From assembly GCA_023664605.1 (NCBI GenBank), contig JAMPFF010000013.1, positions 1 through 64,000 of the forward strand: a stretch of DNA of 64,000 nucleotides, given 5' to 3'. Position numbers and translations under genes: made by a program. Below, one piece after another: positions 24,459 through 32,695 of the stretch; the first letter of the stretch is position 1, and each line of letters begins with the position of its first letter. The notes below the pieces were generated by a model. It saw nothing but the letters and a program-made list of their open reading frames with translations. It was not told the origin of the DNA and made no database searches. The DNA is from Clostridium sp. GTDB lineage: Bacteria > Bacillota > Clostridia > Lachnospirales > Lachnospiraceae.

Positions 24459-25240
24459 TGTTCTATTTTGGGAGAAACTTTAATTTTATTATATAAGTCG
24501 GCGTAAGAAGCGGGCGACATATTTTCCATGTAATTGGGAGTATAAGCCTTTGCTACGCCGGCTTTTTTTAAGTAATCAATGGCCTTATTGTAGGCGATAG
24601 CGGCCTCATCCTCCGTATCATAGACGCCCACGGTATAATTTCCTCTAATGTGGATTTTGGTTTTATAGCGCAGTTTTCCATCCCGGAAAAAAGAGGAGAC
24701 GCCGTGATAGGCATTCATAATTTCTATATTTTCATAGCGGTAGTCGTTGGTATTTCCGTTGATAAAGCGGTAATCTTTGTCCACAACGGCATAGTTTTTG
24801 ATGCCGTAGCGGTTCATAATATTAAGCTGCATACCGTAATCGGCAATAAAGTAATGGCCGCCGCGGCGTGAAATTTTATGATTGGCATAGTAAAATAAAT
24901 CATCCCTGTCGAAGATAAAAAAATGCGACGGAGAAAAATAATAATAAAAGAAAGCGGGACGGATATAAATCGGGTTGGAAAAATAGAGGCCGTTATCGCG
25001 GAAGTTGATTAAGCAGACCCATTTTTCAAATAAAAGAGCGCAGTCCGGCTGATAATGCGAAATCATAACGGACTTGTCCTGTAAAATATGGCCGGCTAGC
25101 AGATAAGCGGCGTGGGCGTCATCCGGCGTCTGATAACTGCCCAGACTGATATGCTTTGCGCGATAAGTTACAGAGGAACGATAGTATATCGTTCCGTCTT
25201 TCTTTTTAGCCGTATAAACACCGGGCAGCTGCGCCATCAT
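24443..25240 (-). CDS. Protein with two AP2-like domains and a degenerate HNH-like segment
   Basis: I do not recognise a named family. The 265-residue protein begins PGVYTAKKKDGTIYYRSSV...ISLGSYQTPDDAHAAYLLA, the pattern of AP2 DNA-binding domains found in phage integrases and HNH homing endonucleases. Near residue 155, VVDKDYRFINGNTNDYRYENIEIMN resembles the HNH_3 core, but the expected HH pair is absent. It is followed by a second AP2-like unit, KTKIHIRGNYTVGVYDTEDEAAIAYNKA. The middle (75-145) is rich in Tyr and Phe. GGAG lies five bases before the ATG. It may be a domesticated homing-endonuclease relative acting as a DNA-binding protein; cleavage activity looks doubtful. Confidence 0.6.
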   Translation of the reverse strand: MMAQLPGVYTAKKKDGTIYYRSSVTYRAKHISLGSYQTPDDAHAAYLLAGHILQDKSVMISHYQPDCALLFEKWVCLINFRDNGLYFSNPIYIRPAFFYYYFSPSHFFIFDRDDLFYYANHKISRRGGHYFIADYGMQLNIMNRYGIKNYAVVDKDYRFINGNTNDYRYENIEIMNAYHGVSSFFRDGKLRYKTKIHIRGNYTVGVYDTEDEAAIAYNKAIDYLKKAGVAKAYTPNYMENMSPASYADLYNKIKVSPKIEHYLSE

Positions 25241-25324
25241 TAAGTCTCCAATCTTTAACTATATTTCTTAATATTGGCATTAGTATAACATATTTTTCCG
25301 GATTTCTGTATAAAATATTACAGA

Positions 25325-25402
25325 AGTGTTAAAAGACAGACAAACTTGTTTGTCTTGTGCGTATTATATCTGCGATATAAACATCGCAAGTAAATGAAAG
25401 GT
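25325..25402 (+). repeat. Diverged leader element before the SleB gene
   Basis: AGACAAAC-TT-GTTTGTCT (25338-25355) is an 8-bp hairpin matching the AGACAAAT/ATTTGTCT hairpin of the cmk and thrC copies, with the inner pair changed from T-A to C-G. It is followed by ATAAACATCGCAAGT and GAAAGGTATG, the right-end motif. The first hairpin of the element is not conserved here. Confidence 0.65.
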
Positions 25403-26035
25403 ATGTTTAGTAAGATGTATAAAAAATATTTCGCAATATTGCTCTTGATGAATATGACTTTTTTTACATCATGGATTTGTATCAAAGAATTAAAAATCAA
25501 CCGGGTGGCGGCAACACAGGCTTTTCGTATGGAATTTATGAGCGCGACAATGGAGGAGGACAAAAAAAGCTTTTTGGAGGTCGTGGCCTGTGTTTCTTCC
25601 GGTCAGCGGGTTGTGGATTATGAAATTCTGGAACAAAAGAAAAAATACCAGTTATCCGAGCAGGATTATGATTCGCTGCTAAGGATTGTGGAAGCGGAGG
25701 CCGGGGGCGAAGATGAAGATGGTAAACTGCTTGTGGCCAATGTTGTGTTAAACCGTGTCAATAACGAAATGTTCCCTGATACCGTCACGGCGGTTGTGAT
25801 GCAGAAAGAACAGGGCGTTGCACAGTTTTCCCCGACGGTGGACGGGCGTTTTCAGACAATTACGGTCAGCGAAGAGACCTATGAAGCGGTAGAGCGTGCG
25901 CTTTATGGGGAGGATATTTCACAGGGCGCTCTGTATTTTTGCGCCAGAAACCGTGCAGATGCCGGAAAAATGAAATGGTTTGACCAGAAACTGACCAGAT
26001 TGTTTGCTTATGGAAATCATGAATTTTTTTCCTAG
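25403..26035 (+). CDS. SleB-type cell wall hydrolase, membrane anchored
   Basis: The protein of about 210 residues has an N-terminal membrane helix (YFAILLLMNMTFFTSWICI) and a C-terminal Hydrolase_2 (SleB/CwlJ) domain from about residue 90: LLRIVEAEAGGEDEDGKLLVANVVLNRVNN, followed by GVAQFSPTVDGRF and ALYFCARN. The glutamate in EAEAGG is the catalytic residue of these lytic transglycosylases. There is no peptidoglycan-binding domain, unlike B. subtilis SleB, so a vegetative wall-remodelling role is as likely as a germination one. Starts at 25394, 25403 and 25415 are all in frame; AAAGG sits just before 25403. Confidence 0.85.
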   Translation: MFSKMYKKYFAILLLMNMTFFTSWICIKELKINRVAATQAFRMEFMSATMEEDKKSFLEVVACVSSGQRVVDYEILEQKKKYQLSEQDYDSLLRIVEAEAGGEDEDGKLLVANVVLNRVNNEMFPDTVTAVVMQKEQGVAQFSPTVDGRFQTITVSEETYEAVERALYGEDISQGALYFCARNRADAGKMKWFDQKLTRLFAYGNHEFFS

Positions 26036-26101
26036 TAAATTTCAGGCATTGGGAAGCGTGCGCGGCAAGTTGCAAGCTTTGGCGCTTTATGCTATAATGC
26101 T

Positions 26102-26216
26102 TAGTGTGAAAAATAAATTTTTTGCAGACAAATGTATTTGTCTGGCGGATATTGCGCTGGCGCTGTTAGCGTTTTGGAATGTAAAGTCCGCAGGCTGGAC
26201 ATAAGAGAGGGTCAGG
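26102..26216 (+). repeat. Full-length dispersed leader element before thrC
   Basis: It starts TAGTGTGAAAAATAAATTTT, then AGACAAAT-GT-ATTTGTCT (26126-26143), GGCGGATATTGCGC, and ends with GTCCGCAGGCTGGACATAAG. In its first 57 bases, 51 agree with the cmk copy. The right end differs from the AAAGGCATGG form and gives GAGAGGGTCAGG before the thrC start. Confidence 0.75.
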
Positions 26217-27707
26217 ATGGAAGTATTATATAGCAGTACAAGAGACAATTCTAAGAAAGTACAGGCTTCACAGGCGATTTTACAGGGGCTTTCGGAGGAT
26301 GGCGGGCTGTTTGTGCCGGACCAGATTCCGGCATTGGAAAAGTCCTTAAAGGAACTGTCCGGGATGGATTATCAGGAAATTGCATATGAGGTCATGAAAC
26401 TGTTTTTGACTGATTTTACAAAAGAAGAGTTACAAGACTGCATCCGCAGGGCATACGATTCCAAATTCGATACGAAAGAAATAGCGCCGCTTGTAGAAGC
26501 TGATAATACATATTATCTGGAATTGTTCCACGGCGCGACGATTGCGTTTAAGGATATGGCGTTATCCATTCTGCCGCATTTGATGATTACTTCCGCGAAG
26601 AAGAACCATGTGGAGGATACCATCGTTATTTTAACGGCGACGTCAGGAGATACGGGAAAAGCCGCGCTGGCGGGATTTGCTGACGTAGAGGGAACGAAAA
26701 TCATTGTTTTTTATCCGAAAAACGGAGTCAGCCCGATTCAGGAAAAGCAGATGGTGACGCAGAAAGGAAACAATACTTACGTAGTCGGCATACACGGTAA
26801 TTTTGATGATGCACAGACGGGCGTGAAACAGATTTTTTCCGATAAGGAGTTGGGAAAGGTGATGGCGAAAAACCATCTTCGCTTCTCATCCGCTAATTCC
26901 ATTAATATCGGGCGTCTTGTTCCGCAGATTGTCTATTATGTATATGCTTATGCCAAACTCTTAAAGGAAGAAAGAATAGAGGATAATGAGCCGGTTAATG
27001 TCGTTGTGCCGACGGGTAACTTCGGCAATATCCTTGCCGCGTTTTATGCCAAAAATATGGGTGTGCCGATTGGAAAACTGATTTGCGCCTCCAATGAAAA
27101 TAAGGTGTTATATGACTTTTTTAAAACCGGGGATTATGACCGTAACCGGGAGTTTGTATTGACAAGCTCCCCGTCCATGGATATTTTGATATCCAGTAAT
27201 TTAGAGCGTCTGATTTACCGCATTGCGGGCAGTGACGCCGTAAAAAACGCGGAGTTTATGGCGGCGTTATCGGCAAAGGGAAGCTACCATATTACAGAGG
27301 AAATGAAGAGCGGTTTAACGGACTTTTACGGTAATTATGCAAGCGAGAAAGAGACGGCGGCAAGAATTAAACAACTGTATGAAAAAACGGGATATGTCAT
27401 TGATACGCATACCGCGGTAGCAAGCGCCGTATATCAGAAATATAAAGAAGAGACAAAGGATAACACACCTACAGTCATTGCTTCAACCGCAAGCCCGTTC
27501 AAATTTACAAGAAGCGTTATGAAGGCAATCGATACGGAATATGATAAGATGACTGATTTTGAACTGGTGGACGAGCTTTCCAAAATCGCAGGCGTCAAAG
27601 TGCCGGATGCCATAGAACAAATCAGAACCGCTCCAGTATTGCATGATACAGTCTGTGATAAGAGCATGATGAAAGAAACCGTTAAAAGCATTCTTGGAAT
27701 TGTTTAA
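26217..27707 (+). CDS. thrC: Threonine synthase
   Basis: This 496-residue PLP enzyme converts O-phosphohomoserine to threonine. It is the long, yeast-like form: N-terminal YSSTRDNSKKVQASQAILQGLSEDGGLFVPDQIP, the PLP lysine in LFHGATIAFKDMALS (about residue 110), the phosphate loop TATSGDTGKAAL and VVVPTGNFGNILAAFYAKNMG. The start is ATG at 26217 right behind AGAGAGGGTCAGG. It stands alone, without hom or thrB, and is preceded by a full copy of the dispersed leader element, so regulation through that element is possible. Confidence 0.96.
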   Translation: MEVLYSSTRDNSKKVQASQAILQGLSEDGGLFVPDQIPALEKSLKELSGMDYQEIAYEVMKLFLTDFTKEELQDCIRRAYDSKFDTKEIAPLVEADNTYYLELFHGATIAFKDMALSILPHLMITSAKKNHVEDTIVILTATSGDTGKAALAGFADVEGTKIIVFYPKNGVSPIQEKQMVTQKGNNTYVVGIHGNFDDAQTGVKQIFSDKELGKVMAKNHLRFSSANSINIGRLVPQIVYYVYAYAKLLKEERIEDNEPVNVVVPTGNFGNILAAFYAKNMGVPIGKLICASNENKVLYDFFKTGDYDRNREFVLTSSPSMDILISSNLERLIYRIAGSDAVKNAEFMAALSAKGSYHITEEMKSGLTDFYGNYASEKETAARIKQLYEKTGYVIDTHTAVASAVYQKYKEETKDNTPTVIASTASPFKFTRSVMKAIDTEYDKMTDFELVDELSKIAGVKVPDAIEQIRTAPVLHDTVCDKSMMKETVKSILGIV

Positions 27708-27736
27708 CATCCTGAACGGGAAAGGACTGATAAAGT

Positions 27737-28078
27737 ATGTATTTTAGTGTAATGGATTTTATTTATATTTTCACCGGAGCCTATCTGGCATATGCGGGAA
27801 TCGTTATGAAAACGCAGGGCAGGATTATCGAAAACGTTGTATTCGGGAAAGGCGCCAATGAAAATTCCATCCGTGATAAAGAGGGATTTATGAAGTATCT
27901 GTCCGGACGGTTAGTCATAATCGGGATTGTCATTATCTTGACGGGCATAGCCGGTCTGATTAGCGATTATCTGGGTAGCAACGGTATTGCCTCATTTGTT
28001 ACATGCGCTGTTTTTGTAGCGGCCTTGGTGGTATATGGCAAGGCCGCCGGCAATGCAATACAAAAGTTTGGCAAATAA
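27737..28078 (+). CDS. Small conserved membrane protein, DUF3784-like
   Basis: The 113-residue protein has three hydrophobic segments: about residues 6-24 (FIYIFTGAYLAYAGIVM), 57-78 (LVIIGIVIILTGIAGLISDYL) and 83-103 (GIASFVTCAVFVAALVVYG). The loop between the first two is polar and contains FGKGANENSIRDKEGFMKY. The layout resembles small DUF3784-type proteins but I cannot confirm the family. It follows thrC by 30 bases with AAAGGA before the ATG, so it may be co-transcribed with it. No function is proposed. Confidence 0.65.
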   Translation: MYFSVMDFIYIFTGAYLAYAGIVMKTQGRIIENVVFGKGANENSIRDKEGFMKYLSGRLVIIGIVIILTGIAGLISDYLGSNGIASFVTCAVFVAALVVYGKAAGNAIQKFGK

Positions 28079-28095
28079 GAAAATCTGATTCGCGC

Positions 28096-29478
28096 TCAGG
28101 CATCCTGCCGCTCTGTTATGGGAATGTATTGTCTGTCTTTACAAATCGGCTTGTAAGCAGGGCGGATAATCTTACCGTTATTGGCAAGTTCCTCCATCCG
28201 ATGCGCGCTCCATCCGGCGATTCTCGCAATGGCAAAAATCGGTGTATACAACTCTTTCGGAAGATTCAACATGCTGTAAACAAAGCCGGAATAAAAGTCC
28301 ACGTTAATATTAACGCCTTTATACATCTGTCTTTCTTTGGCAATAATGTCCGGCGCCAGACGTTCTACAAGAGAGTAGAGTGCAAATTCATCCTGCAAGC
28401 CTTTTTCCACGGACAGTCTTTCCACAAAAGATTTGAAGATAACCGCTCTCGGGTCTGACTTGGAATATACGGCATGACCGACGCCGTAGATAAGCCCTGC
28501 GTGGTCGAATGCCTCTTTATGCAGCAGTTTGGTTAAATAGTCAGCGACCTGTTCTTCGTCTTTCCAGTCGGCTACTTTCTGTTTCATATCGTCAAACATC
28601 TGTACAACTTTAATGTTGGCGCCGCCGTGTCTGGGTCCTTTTAAGGAGCCGATTGCAGCGGCAATAACGGAATAAGTGTCCGTCAAAGAAGAGGTGACAA
28701 CATGCGTCGTAAAAGTGGAGTTGTTACCGCCGCCGTGTTCCATATGAAGAACGAGCGCAATATCAAGAATTTTTGCTTCTAACGGCGTATAACTGCTGTC
28801 GGGGCGTAAAATATGTAGGATATTTTCAGCCGTGGATAATTCCGCTTTGGGCTGATGGATAAACAAACTCTTTCCGTCGTGATAGTGGCTGTATGCCTGA
28901 TAACCGTAAATGGAAAGTAACGGGAAAAGGCTGATAAGCTGTAAGCACTGCCTAAGCACATTGGGAAGGGAAGTGTCATCCGCTCTGTCATCATAAGAAT
29001 ACAGGGTCAATACGCTTCTTGCCAGCGTGTTCATCATATCGTTGCTGGGCGCTTTCATAATAATATCGCGCACGAAACTGGTCGGAAGAGAGCGGTAACC
29101 CGATAAAAGATTCTTAAACATTTCCAGTTCTTCCGTAGTTGGAAGCTTGTCAAAAAGTAATAAATAAGTAATTTCTTCGTAGCCGAAGTTTTTATCCGGT
29201 GCAAATCCATTGACGAGGTCTTTGACATCATATCCTCTGTAAAAAAGCCGTCCGTGAGTTGGAACCTGGACACCGTCAACTATCTTGTTCGCGCGTACGT
29301 CGGAGATATTGGTTAATCCCGCCAGTACGCCCTTGCCGTTTAAATCGCGCAGACCGCGTTTCACATCATACTTCGTAAACAGTTCCGTATCGATAATGCC
29401 TGCCTCTTTACTCATATTGGCAAGACGAAAAATTTCCGGTGTAATTTCCGAATAGCTGTTATGATCCATGGTATACAT
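28096..29478 (-). CDS. Citrate synthase / 2-methylcitrate synthase family
   Basis: This 460-residue enzyme condenses oxaloacetate with acetyl-CoA (or propionyl-CoA). Conserved pieces include VPTHGRLFYRGYDVKDLV, the histidine segments VLHMEHGGGNNSTFT and LKGPRHGGANIKV, and NVDFYSGFVYSML with the catalytic aspartate. AHRMEELANNGKIIRPAY ends the family core. The start at 29478 is set by AGGAGG nine bases upstream; a frame from 29559 runs through an inverted-repeat element and is rejected. It is longer than E. coli GltA and of the clostridial type. It would supply citrate for glutamate synthesis. Upstream lies the 210-bp palindromic element. Confidence 0.9.
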   Translation of the reverse strand: MYTMDHNSYSEITPEIFRLANMSKEAGIIDTELFTKYDVKRGLRDLNGKGVLAGLTNISDVRANKIVDGVQVPTHGRLFYRGYDVKDLVNGFAPDKNFGYEEITYLLLFDKLPTTEELEMFKNLLSGYRSLPTSFVRDIIMKAPSNDMMNTLARSVLTLYSYDDRADDTSLPNVLRQCLQLISLFPLLSIYGYQAYSHYHDGKSLFIHQPKAELSTAENILHILRPDSSYTPLEAKILDIALVLHMEHGGGNNSTFTTHVVTSSLTDTYSVIAAAIGSLKGPRHGGANIKVVQMFDDMKQKVADWKDEEQVADYLTKLLHKEAFDHAGLIYGVGHAVYSKSDPRAVIFKSFVERLSVEKGLQDEFALYSLVERLAPDIIAKERQMYKGVNINVDFYSGFVYSMLNLPKELYTPIFAIARIAGWSAHRMEELANNGKIIRPAYKPICKDRQYIPITERQDA

Positions 29479-29512
29479 GAGATTAGGCCTCCTTTCATCG
29501 TGATTCAATTTG

Positions 29513-29722
29513 TTAGGTGATTGCAAAACGTTTCCATGAGTGGTGTGTACGGATAACATATACAGTTCAACACGGGTCGCTTTCGCTACAACTCAACCGC
29601 AGCGGTATATAATATGCGAAAGTACCGCATATAAGTACCGGCGGTTTCACAGTACCCGCTTATGAACTGTATATGTTATCCTATATATCTAACGTTATCA
29701 AAAATGTTTCGCAATCGCCTAT
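29513..29722. repeat. 210-bp nested inverted-repeat element
   Basis: Outer arms TAGGTGATTGCAAAACGTTT (29514-29533) and AAATGTTTCGCAATCGCCTA (29702-29721) pair at 17 of 20 positions. Inner arms are a perfect 19-bp pair, 29551-29569 and 29663-29681 (GGATAACATATACAGTTCA and its complement). Two smaller hairpins sit in the centre (GCGGTA/TACCGC and ATATGCG/CGCATAT). It encodes nothing. It looks like a MITE or a large RNA-forming leader between citrate synthase and deoC. Confidence 0.75.
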
Positions 29723-29815
29723 GTTCCATATTTAGTATAGCATGAAAACACCCGAAAAAATGAAATTGAAGAAAAATTTTAGAAAGTTTTAACAAATTGC
29801 ACAATTTTATTGTTA

Positions 29816-29844
29816 TTGCGAATGCCGGAAAAAGGTATTAAAAT
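29816..29844 (+). promoter_or_regulatory. deoC promoter
   Basis: TTGCGA (29816-29821), 17 bases and TAAAAT (29839-29844), about 40 bases before the deoC start and outside the palindromic element. Confidence 0.55.
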
Positions 29845-29882
29845 AGGTATCAGAAATAGTAGAGAAAGGCATGGTTGTGAAG

Positions 29883-30536
29883 ATGAATAAACAGGAAATA
29901 TTAAGTCATGTAGACCATACGTTATTGAAACCGTATGCGACATGGGAGGATATTGTGGAGTTGTGCGATGACGCCATTTTATATCAGACGGCATCTGTCT
30001 GCGTGCCGCCCGCATATGTAAAACGGATTCACGATACATATGATAAAGAAGTAAATATCTGTACGGTTATCGGCTTCCCCTTAGGTTACTGCGTGACGCA
30101 GGCCAAGGTGGAGGAGGCTCTCCAGGCGATAAAGGACGGTGCGAATGAGATTGATATGGTCATTAATATCACGGATGTGAAAAACGGGCTGTATGATAAG
30201 GTGGAAGAGGAAATCCGGCAGGTCAAGAAAGCATGCGGCGGGCATATATTGAAAGTGATTATTGAGACCTGCTATCTGGACGAAGCGCAAAAAATCGCCA
30301 TGTGCCATGCGGTGACGAATGCAGGCGCGGATTATATCAAAACTTCAACGGGATTTGGCACGGCCGGAGCGGCGATAGAGGATATCAGACTATTTAAAAA
30401 CCATATCGGTTCCCAGGTGAAAATCAAAGCGGCCGGAGGCATTTCCACATTGGAGGACATGGAAGCGTTTTTAGCCGAAGGGTGTGAACGAATTGGCACT
30501 TCCAGAGCCGTAGGTTTATTGAAAGGGGTATCATGA
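29883..30536 (+). CDS. deoC: Deoxyribose-phosphate aldolase
   Basis: DeoC splits 2-deoxyribose 5-phosphate to acetaldehyde and glyceraldehyde 3-phosphate. The 217-residue protein has HVDHTLLKPYATWEDIVELC at the start, TVIGFPLGYCVTQAKVEEA, NEIDMVINI, the Schiff-base lysine in ADYIKTSTGFGTAGA and KAAGGISTLEDMEAFLAEGCERIGTSR. An ATG 12 bases earlier (29871) would add MVVK and follows AGAAAGGC immediately. It is followed after four bases by aminopeptidase P with no other deo gene, so it is not in a nucleoside operon. Confidence 0.95.
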   Translation: MNKQEILSHVDHTLLKPYATWEDIVELCDDAILYQTASVCVPPAYVKRIHDTYDKEVNICTVIGFPLGYCVTQAKVEEALQAIKDGANEIDMVINITDVKNGLYDKVEEEIRQVKKACGGHILKVIIETCYLDEAQKIAMCHAVTNAGADYIKTSTGFGTAGAAIEDIRLFKNHIGSQVKIKAAGGISTLEDMEAFLAEGCERIGTSRAVGLLKGVS

Positions 30537-30540
30537 TAAC

Positions 30541-32337
30541 ATGGAAGTAAAAGATAAAATTGCGCTTTTACAGGCCGAAATGGAAAAAGAGCAGATAGAC
30601 TTTTATCTGATTCCCACATCGGATTATCATAACTCGGAATATGTCAGCGACTATTTTAAGGTACGGGAATATTTTTCCGGTTTTACCGGTTCAAACGGCA
30701 CGCTGCTTGTCGAGCGTACGAGAGCGGGTCTTTGGACGGACGGACGTTATTTTATCCAAGCACAGAAAGAACTGGCGGGAAGCGGCATTACCCTGTTTCG
30801 GATGCAGGAAGAGGGCGTACCGACGATAGAACAGTATTTGGCTGACAATATGAAAGACGGTGAAAGTCTCGGCTTTGACGGCAGGGTTGTGACGGCGTCC
30901 TACGGTAATACGTTGAAAAAAGTTTTACAGCATAAAAATATTACTTTCCGATATGAAAAAGATATTGCGGGAAGTCTCTGGGAAGGACGGCCGGATATGC
31001 CGGGCGGGCCTGTTTTTGCGTTGCCGCAGGACTATTGCGGGCAGAGCGTGGAAGAAAAACTTGCGCAGGTTAGGGAAAAGATGCGGCAGGAAAAATGTAC
31101 GGCGCATTTACTGGCAAAACTCGATGATTTGATGTGGATATTAAACATCAGGGGCGGGGATGTGGAGTGTAATCCGGTGGCCTTATCTTACGGCGTTATC
31201 ACGATGACGGACTGCTATCTTTTTATCCGGCCAAAAGCGGTAGATGATAAGCTGGCGCAATATGCCGCCCAATGGAATATTACGCTGAAAGAGTATGACA
31301 AGATAGAGACATTTTTAAGACAAATGCCGGTAGACAGAATCCTGTTAGATGATAAAAATATTAATTATACGCTGTATCAATGTCTGGCAGACAGAGCGGA
31401 AACGGTCATTTGCGCAAATCCGTCGCAGCAGTTAAAAGCCGTTAAAAATCCGGTGGAATTGGCGCATATGGAAGAGGTGTATTTGAAAGACAGCGTTGCC
31501 TTGATAAAATTCATTTACTGGTTAAAAAACAGTATCGGGAAAATACCGATTAATGAGTATTCAGCGGCCATGAAGTTAGACGGTCTGCGAAAAGAAGTGG
31601 AAGGCTTTTTGGACTTATCTTTCCCGACGATAAGCGCGTATAAAGAAAATGCAGCCATGATGCACTATGAGGCGACAGCGTCCGACCATAAGGAATTGGA
31701 AGCGGCAGGGATGCTGTTGGTTGACTCTGGCGGTCAATACATGGGCGGCACGACGGACGTTACCAGGACGATTGTGCTGGGTGAAATCAGCGAAGAAGTA
31801 AAGCGGCATTTTACGGCGGTTGCAGTCGGTATGCTGCGGCTTAGCGCGGCGAAATTTTTATATGGATGCACCGGAAGAAATCTGGACATTCTGGCAAGAG
31901 AGCCGTTGTGGGAATTAAACATTGATTATAAGTGCGGTACGGGGCATGGCGTGGGCTATATTTTAAACGTGCATGAAGGGCCGCAGAGTATTCGCTGGCG
32001 GTATGCGAAAGAGGCGGAAGAAGCCGTTATCGAAGAGGGCATGGTAATTTCCAATGAGCCGGGCGTCTATATAGAAAAAAGCCACGGCATCCGTACGGAA
32101 AATATTATTGTGGCAAAGCGCGGCGTCAAAAACGGAGACGGCCAGTTTATGTATTTTGACACACTGACTTATGTGCCGATTGATTTGGAGGCAATAGAGC
32201 TGTCCTATATGCAGGATATTGATATCAAGAGGTTAAATGCCTATCATGAAAAAGTTTATGAAAAGGCGGCGCCTTATTTAGAGGAAGAAGAGCGTAAGTG
32301 GCTTCGTAAAGTAACTTCGCCTGTTGTAAAAGGCTGA
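30541..32337 (+). CDS. Xaa-Pro aminopeptidase (M24B, three-domain form)
   Basis: This 598-residue metallopeptidase removes N-terminal residues ahead of proline. It is the long three-domain form also seen in eukaryotic cytosolic aminopeptidase P: two creatinase-like N-terminal domains (to about 310) and a C-terminal pita-bread catalytic domain. Metal ligands are visible in LLVDSGGQYMGGTTDVTRTI (two Asp), GTGHGVGYILNVHEGP (His), ISNEPGVYIE (Glu) and GIRTENIIV (Glu). Its final segment, with APYLEEEERKWLRKVT, is the usual C-terminal extension. It starts four bases after deoC. No signal peptide is present, so it is cytoplasmic. Confidence 0.93.
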   Translation: MEVKDKIALLQAEMEKEQIDFYLIPTSDYHNSEYVSDYFKVREYFSGFTGSNGTLLVERTRAGLWTDGRYFIQAQKELAGSGITLFRMQEEGVPTIEQYLADNMKDGESLGFDGRVVTASYGNTLKKVLQHKNITFRYEKDIAGSLWEGRPDMPGGPVFALPQDYCGQSVEEKLAQVREKMRQEKCTAHLLAKLDDLMWILNIRGGDVECNPVALSYGVITMTDCYLFIRPKAVDDKLAQYAAQWNITLKEYDKIETFLRQMPVDRILLDDKNINYTLYQCLADRAETVICANPSQQLKAVKNPVELAHMEEVYLKDSVALIKFIYWLKNSIGKIPINEYSAAMKLDGLRKEVEGFLDLSFPTISAYKENAAMMHYEATASDHKELEAAGMLLVDSGGQYMGGTTDVTRTIVLGEISEEVKRHFTAVAVGMLRLSAAKFLYGCTGRNLDILAREPLWELNIDYKCGTGHGVGYILNVHEGPQSIRWRYAKEAEEAVIEEGMVISNEPGVYIEKSHGIRTENIIVAKRGVKNGDGQFMYFDTLTYVPIDLEAIELSYMQDIDIKRLNAYHEKVYEKAAPYLEEEERKWLRKVTSPVVKG

Positions 32338-32356
32338 CAGCATATTTGGGGGATGT

Positions 32357-32689
32357 ATGAAATTTTATAAAAATCTGTATATCGGAGACACTATAAAAGA
32401 GCCGAATAAGGTAAAAAGAAAATTGAAACATCATGCCGGACAGTTACGGGTATTTGTCATTATACTGGCCTCGGGAAGCGACCAGCTTGAAATATGCCAT
32501 AATATGCTGTTAGAACAGCCCTATTATAAAAAGAAAGAAAATGCGCCGTATATTATCGGCATTGCGGGCAGTTATGAAGAGGCGGTTGCCTTGGTCTGCG
32601 AAATTGCGAAAGAGGCGGTAGCGCAAAATGGCGACGCCGATTTAAAAAAATATTTGTTCCCCGAATTTCAGGCGGCAGGAAAGGCATAG
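32357..32689 (+). CDS. Conserved hypothetical protein, 110 residues
   Basis: I do not recognise this protein. It is basic at the N-terminus (NKVKRKLKHHAGQLRVFVIILASGSDQLEI) and has a mixed alpha-beta look with APYIIGIAGSYEEAVALVCEIAKEAV, but no membrane segment and no cysteine cluster. GGGGGATGT precedes the ATG. It sits between aminopeptidase P and the DUF2953-gerW pair, about 20 and 7 bases from its neighbours, so it is probably in one transcript with them. A sporulation-linked role is possible by context only. Confidence 0.75.
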   Translation: MKFYKNLYIGDTIKEPNKVKRKLKHHAGQLRVFVIILASGSDQLEICHNMLLEQPYYKKKENAPYIIGIAGSYEEAVALVCEIAKEAVAQNGDADLKKYLFPEFQAAGKA

Positions 32690-32695
32690 TAAGCG

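Noticed and set aside
28003..28458. Plus-strand ORF of 151 residues over the citrate synthase end
   Set aside because: It is antisense to a well-conserved gene and has no ribosome site or recognisable domain.
29513..29722. Insertion sequence
   Set aside because: Inverted repeats are present but no transposase frame fits in 210 bp; at most a MITE.
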